From the NCBI RefSeq assembly GCF_003287285.1, contig NZ_QMIG01000010.1:86587-150586 (forward strand): a stretch of 64,000 bases of DNA, read 5' to 3'. A program made the translations under genes and the position numbers. The stretch is from Phytoactinopolyspora halophila (GTDB lineage Bacteria; Actinomycetota; Actinomycetes; Jiangellales; Jiangellaceae). The stretch's first letter is position 1; each line of letters begins with the position of its first letter. This document shows positions 44,733 to 54,224 of this stretch, one piece after another. The notes under the pieces are model-generated. The model worked only from the letters and a program-made list of their open reading frames with translations, was not told where the DNA came from and ran no database searches.

Positions 44733-44834
44733 GTGCTGGAAGCCGTCTTCACGAGCTTGATGGTCCTGATCGGTGCCGGGACCGGCCTCATGGCCCTGCT
44801 CGTCGTGTTCAAGCTGTTTAAAGGCCAGGCCTGA
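44733..44834 (+). CDS. 33-residue single-span membrane protein
   Basis: A very short gene: MLEAVFTSLMVLIGAGTGLM then ALLVVFKLFKGQA. It has one hydrophobic helix followed by a basic KLFKGQ tail. TAGACT (44720-44725) ends 7 nt before GTG 44733, so the gene would be leaderless with a good -10. It is divergent from dsrE and followed 36 nt later by the nitrobindin-like gene. Clear promoter, start and compact hydrophobic design support it as real. Function is unknown. Confidence 0.65.
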   Translation: MLEAVFTSLMVLIGAGTGLMALLVVFKLFKGQA

Positions 44835-44870
44835 TCCGGTGCCGTCGATCTGCCGTACCCGAGGTTCCAC

Positions 44871-45389
44871 GTGATCGAGATACCCAGCGACCTGCATCCT
44901 GACTGCGTTCCGCTCGTATGGCTGCTCGGCCGATGGGAGGGCGCCGGCGTCGGTGACTATCCGACCATCGAGGCGTTCCGCTTCGGCCAGGAAGTGCAGT
45001 TCACCTACGTTCCGGGCAAGCCGTTCCTCTCGTATCAGAGCCGTAGCTGGATCCTCGACGAGGACGGGAATCTCGTGCAGCCGGCCGCTCGCGAGACGGG
45101 CTACTGGCGGCCACAGGGCGAGGACGAGGTGGAGGTCTTGCTTACCCACCCCACGGGATTCGTGGAGATCTATATCGGGCGGATCGAGTCGGCCCGGCTG
45201 GAGCTCGCCACGCGCGGAGTGCTCAAGACCGAGACGGCGAAGGACTACCGCAGCGGCCACCGGTTGTATGGGCTGGTCGAGGGCCGGTTGATGTACGTCT
45301 ACGAGATGGCGGCGATGGGTGAGGATCTCCAGCCGCACCTGTCGGCCGAACTGCAACGCGTCGAGGGCGCGTCACAGGCGGCTGACTAG
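44871..45389 (+). CDS. FABP-like / nitrobindin-type heme protein (DUF1794)
   Basis: A 172-residue beta-barrel protein. LLGRWEGAGVGDYPTIEAF is the family motif GxWxGxG; the barrel follows with RETGYWRPQGEDEVEVLL and the candidate heme His in the last third (SGHRLYGLVEGRLMYVYEM). Actinobacterial nitrobindins bind ferric heme and may isomerise peroxynitrite or bind nitric oxide. GTG 44871 is at the family N-terminus. It lies before ygfZ as in many actinobacteria. Confidence 0.88.
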   Translation: MIEIPSDLHPDCVPLVWLLGRWEGAGVGDYPTIEAFRFGQEVQFTYVPGKPFLSYQSRSWILDEDGNLVQPAARETGYWRPQGEDEVEVLLTHPTGFVEIYIGRIESARLELATRGVLKTETAKDYRSGHRLYGLVEGRLMYVYEMAAMGEDLQPHLSAELQRVEGASQAAD

Positions 45390-45450
45390 CGGCCGGCATC
45401 GGCACCGTTGAGGGTTCCCGGGAAGTGCCACGCGTTTGTCCGTGTTGCAT

Positions 45451-46494
45451 ATGGTCGTGAGTGTGAACACCTCGTATCGCAGCCCGTTGCTCGACGTTCC
45501 TGGAGCGGTTGAGGCCGCCGAACCCGACACCGGCGTCGCCGCGCACTATGGAGAACCGTTCCGCGAGCAGCGCAACCTGGTCAGCGGTCAGGGGGCCGTC
45601 GACCTGTCCCACCGGGATGTCGTCAAGGTTAGCGGGCCGGATCGCCTGACCTGGCTGCACCAGCTCGTGTCCCAGCATCTGGAAGAACTGTCGCCCGGCG
45701 AGCCGACGGCTGCTCTCGTGCTCGACGTCAAGGGACGCGTGGAGCACGCAATGTACGGCGTCGACGACGGATCGGCGCTCTGGTTCCATCTCGAGCGAGG
45801 CAGCGCCGAGAGCCTGGTGCAGTATCTCGACGCCATGCGCTTCTGGTCCCAGGTCGAGGTGACCGACGTCACCGACGAGTTCGCGATCGTCTGGGAGGCG
45901 ACTGCCGCATCAGATGTGGCCCAGCCGGACCCGGCACCGGACGGCGCCGAGACGGACGGCGGGAATTACGTGGTGCGGCCGGCCGGTCGCGGCCGGGATG
46001 TCTTCGTGCCCCGTGCCGAGCTCCGTTCCTACGTCGAGGCGGCGGGACCGCCAGCGGGAATCTGGGCGTACGAGGCGCTCCGGATCGAGGCGCACGAACC
46101 CCGGCACGGCCGCGATACCGACGAGCGCACCATCCCGCACGAGGTGGGGTGGATCGGTTCCGCGGTCCATCTCGACAAGGGCTGCTACCGGGGCCAGGAG
46201 ACCGTCGCACGGGTACACACGCTGGGCCGCCCGCCGCGGCGTCTCGTCATGCTCCACCTCGACGGTTCGGTGGATCACCTTCCCGAGCGCGGGGACGACG
46301 TCGTCGCGGGCGAGCGCACTGTCGGATTCGTCGGATCGGCCGTGCGGCACCACGAGCTCGGCCCGATCGGGCTCGCCGTGATCAAGCGGAACGTCCCCGT
46401 CGATGCGCCGTTGCTGGCGGGTGGCGTGGCCGCCGCGCAGGAGGTCATCGTCGACCCGGAGATCGGCCTGCACGTCCGGCCGCAGGTGCGGTGA
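45451..46494 (+). CDS. ygfZ: YgfZ/GcvT-like folate-binding protein
   Basis: A 347-residue protein of the aminomethyltransferase-like fold (COG0354). The key motif KGCYRGQE, with its conserved Cys, is present at about residue 248. YgfZ/Iba57 assists tetrahydrofolate-dependent assembly or repair of iron-sulfur clusters. An insertion near residues 150-170 (DVAQPDPAPDGAETDG) is low complexity. Of the candidate starts, ATG 45451 is favoured; 45436 and GTG 45460 are possible. It is convergent with dtd. Confidence 0.88.
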   Translation: MVVSVNTSYRSPLLDVPGAVEAAEPDTGVAAHYGEPFREQRNLVSGQGAVDLSHRDVVKVSGPDRLTWLHQLVSQHLEELSPGEPTAALVLDVKGRVEHAMYGVDDGSALWFHLERGSAESLVQYLDAMRFWSQVEVTDVTDEFAIVWEATAASDVAQPDPAPDGAETDGGNYVVRPAGRGRDVFVPRAELRSYVEAAGPPAGIWAYEALRIEAHEPRHGRDTDERTIPHEVGWIGSAVHLDKGCYRGQETVARVHTLGRPPRRLVMLHLDGSVDHLPERGDDVVAGERTVGFVGSAVRHHELGPIGLAVIKRNVPVDAPLLAGGVAAAQEVIVDPEIGLHVRPQVR

Positions 46495-46543
46495 TCGTCC
46501 GTTGCCGTGCGCCGTGCGAGCCAGGCCTGCTCGTGGCTGGTGA

Positions 46544-46996
46544 TCAGGTGTCGAGAATGAGGGTAACCGGTCCGTCGTTGACGAGGTGAACCTTCATGTC
46601 GGCGCCGAACACGCCGGTCTCGACCGTCGCACCGAGCGACCGCAGCGCCTGCGCGAACGATTCCACGAGCGGCTCGGACACCGACCCGGGTGCCGCGGCT
46701 CCCCACGAGGGTCGCCGTCCCTTGCGGGTGTCGGCATAGAGGGTGAACTGGCTCACCACGAGGATCGGTGCGTCGACATCGGAGGCAGACCTCTCATCGG
46801 AGAGGATCCGAAGGTCCCACACCTTGCGGGCGAGCTTGGCCGCTGCCTGCTCGTCGTCGTCATGGGTGACGCCGACGAGCACGAGCAGCCCCTGGCTGCC
46901 CTGGCCGTTGCCGTCGGAGGCGGGATCGATGGCGCCGGCCACCGTGCCGTCGACGTGTACGGATGCTGATGTCACTCGCTGTACTACCGCTCGCAT
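46544..46996 (-). CDS. dtd: D-aminoacyl-tRNA deacylase
   Basis: A 150-residue homodimeric enzyme that removes D-amino acids or glycine mischarged onto tRNA. The characteristic [16 protein letters not shown] and the C-terminal GPVTLILDT (the Gly-cis-Pro motif of the partner subunit is at NDGPVT) are present. A short insertion ([13 protein letters not shown]) is in an early loop. ATG 46996 begins [13 protein letters not shown], as in the family. It is divergent from the asparaginase gene by 70 bp. Confidence 0.94.
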   Translation of the reverse strand: MRAVVQRVTSASVHVDGTVAGAIDPASDGNGQGSQGLLVLVGVTHDDDEQAAAKLARKVWDLRILSDERSASDVDAPILVVSQFTLYADTRKGRRPSWGAAAPGSVSEPLVESFAQALRSLGATVETGVFGADMKVHLVNDGPVTLILDT

Positions 46997-47066
46997 GCGC
47001 ACGATCCTGCCAGCCGTGCCGGCACTGCTGGCTGGCGGCGTCGCTGGCCGTGCGACGATCGCCACC

Positions 47067-48119
47067 ATGGATCCGGACACCGTGCTCGTTGCCGAGGTCA
47101 TCAGGTCTGGACTCGTCGAGTCGCGGCACCACGGCTCGATGATCGCACTACATGCGGACGGCACCGTGGCATTGGAGCACGGTACGACGCGGGCGCCGAT
47201 GTACCCGCGCTCCGCGAACAAGCCCGCACAGGCGGCGGCCATGGTCCGTCGGGGGCTGCGGCTGGATCCCGAGCTGCTCGCGTTGGCCGCGGCGAGCCAC
47301 TCGGGGGAAGAGTTTCACGTGGCTGGCGTGCGCCGCCTGCTCGCCGCGGCCGGTGTGGACGAGTCGGCGCTGCGGAACACGCCCGGATGGCCACTGGACG
47401 AGCCGTCGAAACACGCACTGCTCCGGTCCGGAGGGGCGGCGTCGTCGATCGTGGCGGACTGTTCCGGCAAACATGCGGCCATGCTCGCGACGTGCCAGCT
47501 GAACGGGTGGTCCGCCGAGAACTACCTGGACGCCGGACACCCGCTGCAGGTCGCCATCCGGGGCACGATCGAGGAGCTGGCGGGAGAGCCGGTGGCGCAC
47601 ACCGGGGTCGACGGCTGCGGTGCGCCCCTGTTCGCTTTCAGCCTGACCGGACTGGCCCGGCTCTTCCGCACCATGGCGATCTCCGGGGAGGGCACGGCAG
47701 AGTACGAGATCGTCGCGGCGATCCAGGCGCATCCGGAATACGCGAGTGGCACGGACCGCGACGAAGCCACTCTCGTCCGCGCGGTGTCCGGATTGTTCGG
47801 GAAGGGCGGTGCCGAGGCCGTCTACGCGGTCGCCCTGACCGATGGGCGGGCAGCGGCATTGAAGATCGACGACGGCGGTGGGCGGGCACGCCCGGTGGTG
47901 ATGGCGGCGATGTTGCGGATACTCGGCGTGCATGAGCCGGTGGTGGACGAGCTGATGTCGGCTCCCGTGTTCGGCGGGGGAGCGGTGGTGGGCGAGATCC
48001 GTCCCGCGCCGTGGTTGATGAAACCTCAGTCAGCGGTGAATCCGGTGCACGACGACACGCAGCAGGAGGAGGGCGCCCAGGAGCAGGCTGCCGAGCGCCA
48101 CCAGGCGCGTGGGCAGTGA
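47067..48119 (+). CDS. asparaginase (thermolabile type II-like family)
   Basis: A 350-residue protein of the COG4448 asparaginase family (unrelated to AnsA). Family motifs visible: [53 protein letters not shown], and [13 protein letters not shown]. The usual end GEIRPA is at about residue 315; a further 35 polar residues follow, because the reading frame runs 90 bp into the convergent permease gene. So the tail is an extension created by overlap. Start ATG 47067 has no Shine-Dalgarno. Confidence 0.88.
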   Translation: MDPDTVLVAEVIRSGLVESRHHGSMIALHADGTVALEHGTTRAPMYPRSANKPAQAAAMVRRGLRLDPELLALAAASHSGEEFHVAGVRRLLAAAGVDESALRNTPGWPLDEPSKHALLRSGGAASSIVADCSGKHAAMLATCQLNGWSAENYLDAGHPLQVAIRGTIEELAGEPVAHTGVDGCGAPLFAFSLTGLARLFRTMAISGEGTAEYEIVAAIQAHPEYASGTDRDEATLVRAVSGLFGKGGAEAVYAVALTDGRAAALKIDDGGGRARPVVMAAMLRILGVHEPVVDELMSAPVFGGGAVVGEIRPAPWLMKPQSAVNPVHDDTQQEEGAQEQAAERHQARGQ

Positions 48120-49277
48120 GATCGCGAGGGCGATGCACAGGAGGAGCCCCAAGCCGGACAGCCAGCGTGGCCAGAGTCGTTGCGCCGGGGGCAGCGTCAA
48201 CGCCGCGAGGTTGGCCACCGCGTAGTAGACGAGTACCGCGAAGGCGCTGATGGACAGCGTCTGTGCGAGATCGCCGGACAGCACGGCACCGGCGGTGACG
48301 ATCCCCGCGCCCAGTTCGGCGACATGAGGCACCCGGCGCTCGGGATGTACGGCGGCGAACACGCGTGGCAGGTCCCCATCAGAGGCCATCGCGAACGACG
48401 TCCGCCCGATTCCGGCAAGCAGCGACAGCAGCGTGCCCATGGCGGCGATGCCCGCTCCAACGGTCACGACGGGGACCAACCAGGCGGCGTCGGCGGTCTC
48501 GACCATGGTGCGCAATGGCTGGTCGGAGGCCGCCGCACCCTCGGAGCCCAGCACGCCAAGCACGGTCGCGCCGATGGCCGCGTACACGCCGAGCACGATG
48601 AGCAGGCTGATGGTCACCGCGCGGGGAATCGTGCGTGCGGGGTCGCGGACCTCCTCACCGAGCACGGTGACTCGCGCGTACCCGGCGAAGGCGTAGAAGA
48701 GCACCGCCGCAGCGGCGAACACGCCGGGCGGGCCGACGGGCTCGATCGTCACCGTGGCTGGGGGCTCGTCGCCGAGCCCCGCGAGCCCGGCGACGGCCGC
48801 AACGACGAGCACGGTCACCACAACGGTGAGGATGATCCGGGCGGTGCGTACCGTCTTCTGCACGCCCGCGACGTTGATGATGGTGAGCGCGGCCACCGTG
48901 GCGAGCGCGACGGTGGTGGCCTGCTCGGGCCACAGGTAGGTGCCGACGGCCAGCGCGGCCGTGGCGCACGAGGCAGTCTTGCCGAGGACGAACGCGTAGC
49001 CGGCCAGTGCTCCCCAGTGCTCGCCCAAGCGTTCGCGGCCGTAGTGGTAGGCCCCACCGGCCCTCGGATGCACGGCGGCGAGCTGTGCTGTGGACGTAGC
49101 GTTGCAGAACGCGACCAGGGCGGCGAGTGCGAGCCCGAGCAGCATCCATGCCCCGGCATGCTCAGCCGCGGGCTGCCAGACGACGAACACGCCTGTACCG
49201 ATCATGGCGCTCATGCCAATGACGACGGCGTCGGCCGTGCCGAGCTGCCTGGAGAGCCTGGAGTCGGGCGTGCTCAT
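48030..49277 (-). CDS. APC-family amino acid permease
   Basis: A 415-residue transporter with 12 hydrophobic segments. The start reads GTADAVVIGMSAMIGTGVFVVW, the substrate-site GMSAMIGTGVF motif of APC proteins; [16 protein letters not shown] in the middle is the conserved loop after span 6. Substrate is likely an amino acid or amine. ATG 49277 gives the family N-terminus. It is convergent and overlapping with the asparaginase gene by 90 bp, an unusual arrangement. Confidence 0.88.
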   Translation of the reverse strand: MSTPDSRLSRQLGTADAVVIGMSAMIGTGVFVVWQPAAEHAGAWMLLGLALAALVAFCNATSTAQLAAVHPRAGGAYHYGRERLGEHWGALAGYAFVLGKTASCATAALAVGTYLWPEQATTVALATVAALTIINVAGVQKTVRTARIILTVVVTVLVVAAVAGLAGLGDEPPATVTIEPVGPPGVFAAAAVLFYAFAGYARVTVLGEEVRDPARTIPRAVTISLLIVLGVYAAIGATVLGVLGSEGAAASDQPLRTMVETADAAWLVPVVTVGAGIAAMGTLLSLLAGIGRTSFAMASDGDLPRVFAAVHPERRVPHVAELGAGIVTAGAVLSGDLAQTLSISAFAVLVYYAVANLAALTLPPAQRLWPRWLSGLGLLLCIALAISLPTRLVALGSLLLGALLLLRVVVHRIHR

Positions 49278-49413
49278 GCCGACGATTCTCGCCGATTCAG
49301 AGGGCGTGGCTCCCGACCGGCTGAACGCGGGCGTGGCGGGGCGTCGATGTCTGCGCGGGCGAGTTCGGCAGTTCGGTTGCACGGTGCTTGCAATTGTTAG
49401 CTAGAATGAGCGC

Positions 49414-49944
49414 ATGGCTAAATCCGGTGTCGGCGAGTTCTTGCGAGAACAGCGACGCGCCGCGCAACTGTCGCTGCGCCAGCTCGCCGATCTTGCCGGG
49501 GTGAGCAACCCGTACTTGAGCCAGATCGAGCGTGGCGTGCGCAAACCGTCGGCCGATGTGCTCCAGCAGCTGGCGAAGGCGTTGCGGATGTCCTCCGAAG
49601 TGCTGTACGTGCAGGCGGGTCTCCTCGACGCGCCCTCGGAAGATCGCCGGGTCGAGGGCGCGATCCGCGCCGATCCGGCCCTGACCGAGCAGCAGAAACG
49701 TGCGCTGCTCGAGGTCTACATGTCGTTTCGGGCGGCCAATGGTGGCGCGGCGCGGGATGGCTCGCAGGCGGCATCCGGTGCCGAGGGGCACGACGAGACC
49801 TCCGGTGCCCCGGCGCCCGGTGGTGTCGCGGTTGGCGTGACGGACGACGGCGGCACACCAGATGGTGCCGCGAACGCTGGCGCACGTATCGGCGCACGTG
49901 CCGCAGGCACGGAAGGCGAATCCGGCAGTGGCGCCGGATCGTGA
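49414..49944 (+). CDS. XRE-family regulator (Rv0474-like)
   Basis: A 176-residue protein: XRE helix-turn-helix at about residues 5-65 (LSLRQLADLAGVSNPYLSQIE), a helical segment to about 105 (ALTEQQKRALLEVYMSF), then a 70-residue Gly/Ala-rich, low-complexity tail. The order XRE - HbhA-like - DUF2516 is that of the Rv0474-Rv0476 locus in mycobacteria. TAGAAT (49402-49407) ends 6 nt before the ATG, so it is probably leaderless. It may control the following hbhA-like gene. Confidence 0.88.
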   Translation: MAKSGVGEFLREQRRAAQLSLRQLADLAGVSNPYLSQIERGVRKPSADVLQQLAKALRMSSEVLYVQAGLLDAPSEDRRVEGAIRADPALTEQQKRALLEVYMSFRAANGGAARDGSQAASGAEGHDETSGAPAPGGVAVGVTDDGGTPDGAANAGARIGARAAGTEGESGSGAGS

Positions 49945-49968
49945 GACTTGACAGAGAGGTGACGTTCC

Positions 49969-50694
49969 ATGAACTCCAACACGACATTCGACGCCGCATC
50001 CAGCTCCCGGAATGCCGTCGAGCACGGCTCCGAACGCGATTCGAGCTCTGGTGCGACGTCCGGCTCGGGCCTGGACTCGACGCTCGAATCGAAGGCCGTC
50101 CGCGCGTTCGCGGGAGCGGCCGACGTGGCAGTCACGTCGTTGCGCGACCTGTCCACCCGGGTCGTGGAGACCGTCTCGGACGACGAGTTCCGGCGCGACG
50201 TGCGCGAGCGCGTGTCGGATCTGTCCAAGCGGGCCACGTCGGTGGTGACCGACGAGAACGTGCGTGGTGACCTGCGTCGGCGCCTGGACGACCTTCCCCA
50301 GGAAGCGAAGGCATTGCGCGACGACATTCCGGAGCGCATGAAGGAAGTGCCGGTGCGCACGGCACAGTTGCAGGAGAAGGCACGCGAGGCGTTCTCCTGG
50401 GAGCGGCGCCACGGGCTCATGACCGAGATTCCCGCCAAGGTGCGCGACGCGGCTAGCCAGGCAGCGCAGCAGGCATCGAAGACCATCGACGATCTCGCCG
50501 GCCGCGGCGAGGGTGTGGTCACCCGGTGGCGTGACGAGTACCGGGTCTCGCTGGGCGAGAAGGTCGTCGCGATTCGTGGCCGGGTGGCGGAAGCCGCCGA
50601 TGACGTCGCGGACGCGGCCGACAAGGTGGCTGACGACCTCGGCGAGTCCGGCGACACCGGTGAGCCCGGTGAGCACGACGACCAACCTCGCTGA
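49969..50694 (+). CDS. HbhA-like helical protein
   Basis: A 241-residue, highly charged, almost all-helical protein without a signal peptide: repeated Asp/Arg/Glu/Ala patterns (RRDVRERVSDLSKRATSVV, RGDLRRRLDDLPQEAKALRDD) typical of an amphipathic, apolipoprotein-like coil. In mycobacteria the gene in this place is heparin-binding haemagglutinin HbhA, associated with cell-surface adhesion and lipid inclusions. Here the C-terminus is Asp/Glu-rich, not Lys/Ala-rich, so heparin binding is not expected. GAGAGGTGA lies about 6 nt before ATG 49969. Confidence 0.75.
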   Translation: MNSNTTFDAASSSRNAVEHGSERDSSSGATSGSGLDSTLESKAVRAFAGAADVAVTSLRDLSTRVVETVSDDEFRRDVRERVSDLSKRATSVVTDENVRGDLRRRLDDLPQEAKALRDDIPERMKEVPVRTAQLQEKAREAFSWERRHGLMTEIPAKVRDAASQAAQQASKTIDDLAGRGEGVVTRWRDEYRVSLGEKVVAIRGRVAEAADDVADAADKVADDLGESGDTGEPGEHDDQPR

Positions 50695-50703
50695 CCCGCA
50701 CCA

Positions 50704-50774
50704 GAATGATCATGTTTGGTACGTTTTCTCGGGCCGCAACACGGCTGCAGACGTAGTACGGCCCGAGAAAACGT
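50704..50774. repeat. family-2 hairpin repeat, truncated copy
   Basis: The left arm begins GAATGATCATGTTTGGTA (as at 34162) and continues to GGGCCG (50736); the right arm complements only the inner 16 bp (ACGTTTTCTCGGGCCG with 50759-50774). The outer 18 bp of the right arm are missing or replaced. The region between arms is related to that of the copy at 34162. It lies 10 nt after the hbhA-like stop codon. Confidence 0.8.
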
Positions 50775-50842
50775 GTCACCCCGACGGGGTACACGTACTT
50801 GGTGGGCTCGGTGTGGCGTTGAGGGACGCGTAGAGTAGTGAT

Positions 50843-51169
50843 GTGGACTTCTTCGGCGATATCCAGGCGCTGCTGATCCTGGGGCTCGCGGTCGGCGCTG
50901 TCGGGCTCAAGGGTTACGCGCTCATCGACGCGCTACGCGTGCGGGCCGAGGCATTCCCCGCAGCCGGTAAGCTGACCAAGCCGATCTGGCTGACGTTCTT
51001 GGTTCTCGCACTCGTAACCGAACTCGCGTTCTTTCCGATGCGCGTGATGATCTTGACGATCATCGGCGTGGTCGCTGCTGCCGTCTATCTGGTCGACGTC
51101 CGACCCGCCGTGCGCGCGATGGGAGGCGGACGGCGTGGCCCGGGTGACGGGCCTTACGGCTCCTGGTAG
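50843..51169 (+). CDS. DUF2516 family membrane protein
   Basis: A 108-residue protein with three hydrophobic segments (LLILGLAVGAVGLKGYALIDAL, WLTFLVLALVTELAFF, ILTIIGVVAAAVYLVDVRPAV). It matches the actinobacterial DUF2516 proteins (Rv0476 in M. tuberculosis). The end is Gly-rich (GGGRRGPGDGPYGSW). TAGAGT (50831-50836) ends 6 nt before GTG 50843, so it should be leaderless and have its own promoter, separate from the hbhA-like gene. Function unknown. Confidence 0.85.
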   Translation: MDFFGDIQALLILGLAVGAVGLKGYALIDALRVRAEAFPAAGKLTKPIWLTFLVLALVTELAFFPMRVMILTIIGVVAAAVYLVDVRPAVRAMGGGRRGPGDGPYGSW

Positions 51170-51491
51170 TACGAGGTTGGTGAGTACCATGACCGGCGCC
51201 GGAGCTTCGCCCACAGCGAACGTAAGGGTAGAAAGACGTCGTAAGTGGAACATCAGGAGCACAACATGGTGTTCTGGCATGGCGTGACGGTTTGGCTGGG
51301 GCGGCAGCCACCAGGTGGACGAGATAGGTGGTGAACGTGATCGTCACACCTGATAGAGAAGAAGTAAGGACCGATACCTTCTCCTCCCAGGGTGAACAAC
51401 TGGAGGAAAAACGGGTATCTGGAGATAACATCGAGGGGTTAGCTGGGGGCCCGCCCTCCACCGCCGACCACTCGGCAAGGGAGCGCCACTG
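51170..51491 (+). other. clpC upstream region
   Basis: A 322-bp gap between DUF2516 and clpC genes. It holds a ClgR-type box (51204-51221), a possible -10 (TAGAAA near 51229), a hairpin-like pair TCCTCCcAG / CTGGAGGA (51382-51408) and the clpC Shine-Dalgarno (GGGAG about 8 nt before the ATG). A 22-codon frame at 51266-51334 has a Shine-Dalgarno-like CAGGAG but no other support. No lsr2 gene is present, although it precedes clpC in many actinobacteria. Confidence 0.6.
51204..51221. promoter_or_regulatory. ClgR-box match upstream of clpC
   Basis: GCTTCGCCCACAGCGAAC matches the Corynebacterium ClgR consensus WNNWCGCYNANRGCGWWS, as I recall it, at 17 of 18 positions (first base G instead of A/T). 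ClgR activates clpC and clpP operons in actinobacteria. No clgR gene is in the window. Confidence 0.6.
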
Positions 51492-54047
51492 ATGTTCGAG
51501 AGGTTTACTGACCGCGCTCGACGCGTCGTCGTCCTGGCCCAGGAAGAGGCCAGGATGCTCAACCATAACTACATCGGCACCGAGCACATCCTTCTCGGCC
51601 TCATCCATGAGGGCGAAGGTGTGGCGGCCAAGGCGCTCGAGAGCCTCGGCATCTCGCTGGAGGCAGTGCGCCAACAGGTCGAAGAGATCATCGGTCAGGG
51701 TCAGCAGGCACCCAGCGGACACATTCCGTTCACGCCGCGTGCCAAGAAGGTGCTGGAACTGAGCTTGCGTGAGGCGTTGCAGCTCGGGCACAGCTACATC
51801 GGCACCGAGCACATCCTTCTCGGCCTCATCCGGGAAGGCGAAGGTGTCGCCGCGCAGGTGCTCGTGAAGCTCGGCGCCGATCTCACCCGGGTCCGTCAGC
51901 AGGTCATCCAGCTGCTGTCCGGCTACCAGGGCGGTAAGGAAGCCGCGACGGCCGGTGCCGGGCCGCAGGGTGAGGCACCGTCCAGCTCGCTGGTGCTCGA
52001 TCAATTCGGCCGTAACCTGACCCAGGCCGGCCGCGAGGGCAAGCTTGACCCGGTGATCGGCCGGGAGAACGAGATCGAGCGAGTGATGCAGGTGCTGTCG
52101 CGGCGCACCAAGAACAACCCCGTGCTGATCGGGGAGCCCGGCGTCGGTAAGACGGCCGTGGTCGAAGGCCTTGCCCAGGCGATCGTCAAGGGCGAGGTGC
52201 CGGAGACGCTGAAGGACAAGCACGTCTACACGCTGGATCTCGGTGCGCTGGTCGCCGGATCTCGGTACCGCGGTGACTTCGAAGAGCGGCTGAAGAAGGT
52301 CCTCAAGGAGATCCGCACGCGCGGTGACATCATCCTGTTCATCGACGAGATCCACACTCTGGTCGGAGCGGGAGCTGCCGAAGGAGCGATCGACGCGGCG
52401 AGCATCCTCAAGCCGATGCTGGCCCGTGGCGAGTTGCAGACCATCGGTGCCACCACGCTCGACGAATACCGCAAGTACGTGGAGAAGGATGCCGCACTCG
52501 AGCGCCGGTTCCAGCCGATTCAGGTGCAGGAGCCGAGCTTGTCGCACACGATCGAGATCCTCAAGGGTCTCCGGGATCGTTACGAGGCCCATCATCGTGT
52601 GTCGGTGACCGACACCGCGTTGGTCGCCGCGGCTCAGCTCGCGGACCGCTACATTTCCGACCGGTACTTGCCGGACAAGGCGATCGACCTCATCGATGAG
52701 GCGGGCGCCCGGTTGCGAATTCGGCGGATGACCGCGCCGCCGGACCTTCGCGAGTTCGACGACCGGATCGCCGAGGTGCGCCGGGACAAGGAGACCGCCA
52801 TCGACTCGCAGGACTTCGAGAAGGCGGCGTCCTTGCGCGACAAGGAGAAGCAGCTCATCGCGCAGAAGATCGAGCGCGAGAAGCAGTGGAAGGCCGGTGA
52901 CCTCGATGTCGTCGCCGAGGTCGACGACGAGCTGATCGCCGAAGTGTTGGCGTTCGCCACCGGAATCCCGGTCTTCAAGCTGACCGAGGAGGAAACCTCC
53001 AGGCTGCTGCACATGGAAGACGAGATGCACAAGCGCATCATCGGCCAGGAGGACGCGATCTCCGCGCTCTCCAAGTCGATCCGTCGTACACGTGCGGGGT
53101 TGAAGGACCCCAAGCGTCCCGGTGGTTCGTTCATCTTCGCCGGCCCGTCCGGTGTCGGAAAGACCGAGCTGTCGAAGACGCTGGCCGAGTTCCTCTTCGG
53201 TGACGAAGAAGCGCTGATTCAGCTGGACATGAGTGAGTACTCCGAGAAGCACACCGTGTCCCGGCTGTTCGGTTCGCCACCGGGCTACGTCGGCTACGAG
53301 GAAGGCGGCCAGCTCACCGAGAAGGTGCGCCGTCGCCCGTTCTCGGTGGTGCTGTTCGACGAGATCGAGAAGGCGCATCCCGAGATCTTCAACTCGCTGT
53401 TGCAGGTGCTCGAGGACGGCCGGCTGACCGATGCTCAGGGCCGGGTGGTCGACTTCAAGAACACGATCATCATCATGACCACCAACCTCGGTACGCGAGA
53501 CATCGCCAAGGGAGTGAACCTCGGGTTCTCGGCTGCCGAAGACGAAGAGCACAACTACGAGCGGATGAAGGCGAAGGTGACGGAAGAGCTCAAGCATCAC
53601 TTCCGTCCGGAGTTCCTCAACCGGGTCGACGACATCATCGTCTTCCACCAGCTCACACCGGCCGAGATTGTCCGCATCGTCGACCTGATGATCGTCGGCG
53701 TGGACGAGCGCCTGCGCGACAAGGACATGGGTCTCGAGATGACCTCCGCGGCGAAGAACCTGCTCGCCGAGCATGGCTTCGATCCCGTCCTGGGTGCCCG
53801 GCCGTTGCGCCGTACGCTCCAGCGGGAGATCGAGGACACGCTCTCGGAGAAGATCCTGTTCGGTGAGCTCAGGGCTGGCCAGATCGTCGTCGTCGATGTC
53901 GAAGGCGAGGGTCAGGAGGCCCGGTTCACGTTCACCGGAACGGAGAAGTCGGAGCTGCCGGATCTCGCGCCCGTCGAGGCGGGCGCCGCGCCGGCCTCCG
54001 GATCCTCGGGAGGTTCCAACTCGGGAAGCGGCGAACAAACGAGCTGA
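51492..54047 (+). CDS. clpC: ATP-dependent Clp protease ATP-binding subunit ClpC
   Basis: An 851-residue AAA+ unfoldase partner of ClpP. The N-domain has two repeats with the shared [14 protein letters not shown] / [13 protein letters not shown] pattern (about 1-145). The first AAA module: Walker [14 protein letters not shown], Walker [16 protein letters not shown]-like middle segment [17 protein letters not shown]; second AAA module: Walker [13 protein letters not shown]. The C-terminal 30 residues are Gly/Ser/Ala-rich and likely flexible. GGGAG precedes ATG 51492. It degrades many regulatory and damaged proteins and is essential in mycobacteria. Confidence 0.97.
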   Translation: MFERFTDRARRVVVLAQEEARMLNHNYIGTEHILLGLIHEGEGVAAKALESLGISLEAVRQQVEEIIGQGQQAPSGHIPFTPRAKKVLELSLREALQLGHSYIGTEHILLGLIREGEGVAAQVLVKLGADLTRVRQQVIQLLSGYQGGKEAATAGAGPQGEAPSSSLVLDQFGRNLTQAGREGKLDPVIGRENEIERVMQVLSRRTKNNPVLIGEPGVGKTAVVEGLAQAIVKGEVPETLKDKHVYTLDLGALVAGSRYRGDFEERLKKVLKEIRTRGDIILFIDEIHTLVGAGAAEGAIDAASILKPMLARGELQTIGATTLDEYRKYVEKDAALERRFQPIQVQEPSLSHTIEILKGLRDRYEAHHRVSVTDTALVAAAQLADRYISDRYLPDKAIDLIDEAGARLRIRRMTAPPDLREFDDRIAEVRRDKETAIDSQDFEKAASLRDKEKQLIAQKIEREKQWKAGDLDVVAEVDDELIAEVLAFATGIPVFKLTEEETSRLLHMEDEMHKRIIGQEDAISALSKSIRRTRAGLKDPKRPGGSFIFAGPSGVGKTELSKTLAEFLFGDEEALIQLDMSEYSEKHTVSRLFGSPPGYVGYEEGGQLTEKVRRRPFSVVLFDEIEKAHPEIFNSLLQVLEDGRLTDAQGRVVDFKNTIIIMTTNLGTRDIAKGVNLGFSAAEDEEHNYERMKAKVTEELKHHFRPEFLNRVDDIIVFHQLTPAEIVRIVDLMIVGVDERLRDKDMGLEMTSAAKNLLAEHGFDPVLGARPLRRTLQREIEDTLSEKILFGELRAGQIVVVDVEGEGQEARFTFTGTEKSELPDLAPVEAGAAPASGSSGGSNSGSGEQTS

Positions 54048-54112
54048 GCGGCGCGGTCTCGCGAGGGCGCGGGTGACACGCCCCTGGAGATCGTTCGCGT
54101 AGTGCGCGAATA

Positions 54113-54153
54113 GCAGCGGCCCTGGCCGATCGGGTATCGGCCAGGGCCGCTGC
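54113..54153 (+). terminator. clpC terminator, 18-bp perfect stem
   Basis: The arms 54113-54130 and 54136-54153 are perfect 18-nt inverted copies (GCAGCGGCCCTGGCCGAT) around the loop CGGGT, 66 nt after the clpC stop. It is followed by GTCGTTT with a short T-run. It also lies 71 nt past the stop of the convergent lipoprotein gene, so it can serve both. Confidence 0.9.
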
Positions 54154-54224
54154 GTCGTTTCGGACCGGGGTGTCCGGCGCGAGCCGGGCTGTCAGGTTCG
54201 GGCGGATCCTGCGAGGGTGTCGCG

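Noticed and set aside
51266..51334. 22-codon frame in the clpC leader with a Shine-Dalgarno-like CAGGAG
   Set aside because: Could be a leader peptide but has no codon run, no matching hairpin and no family pattern.
51060..54038. 992-codon open frame antisense to clpC
   Set aside because: It mirrors the clpC reading frame in GC-rich DNA; its translation is unlike any domain and clpC itself is complete.
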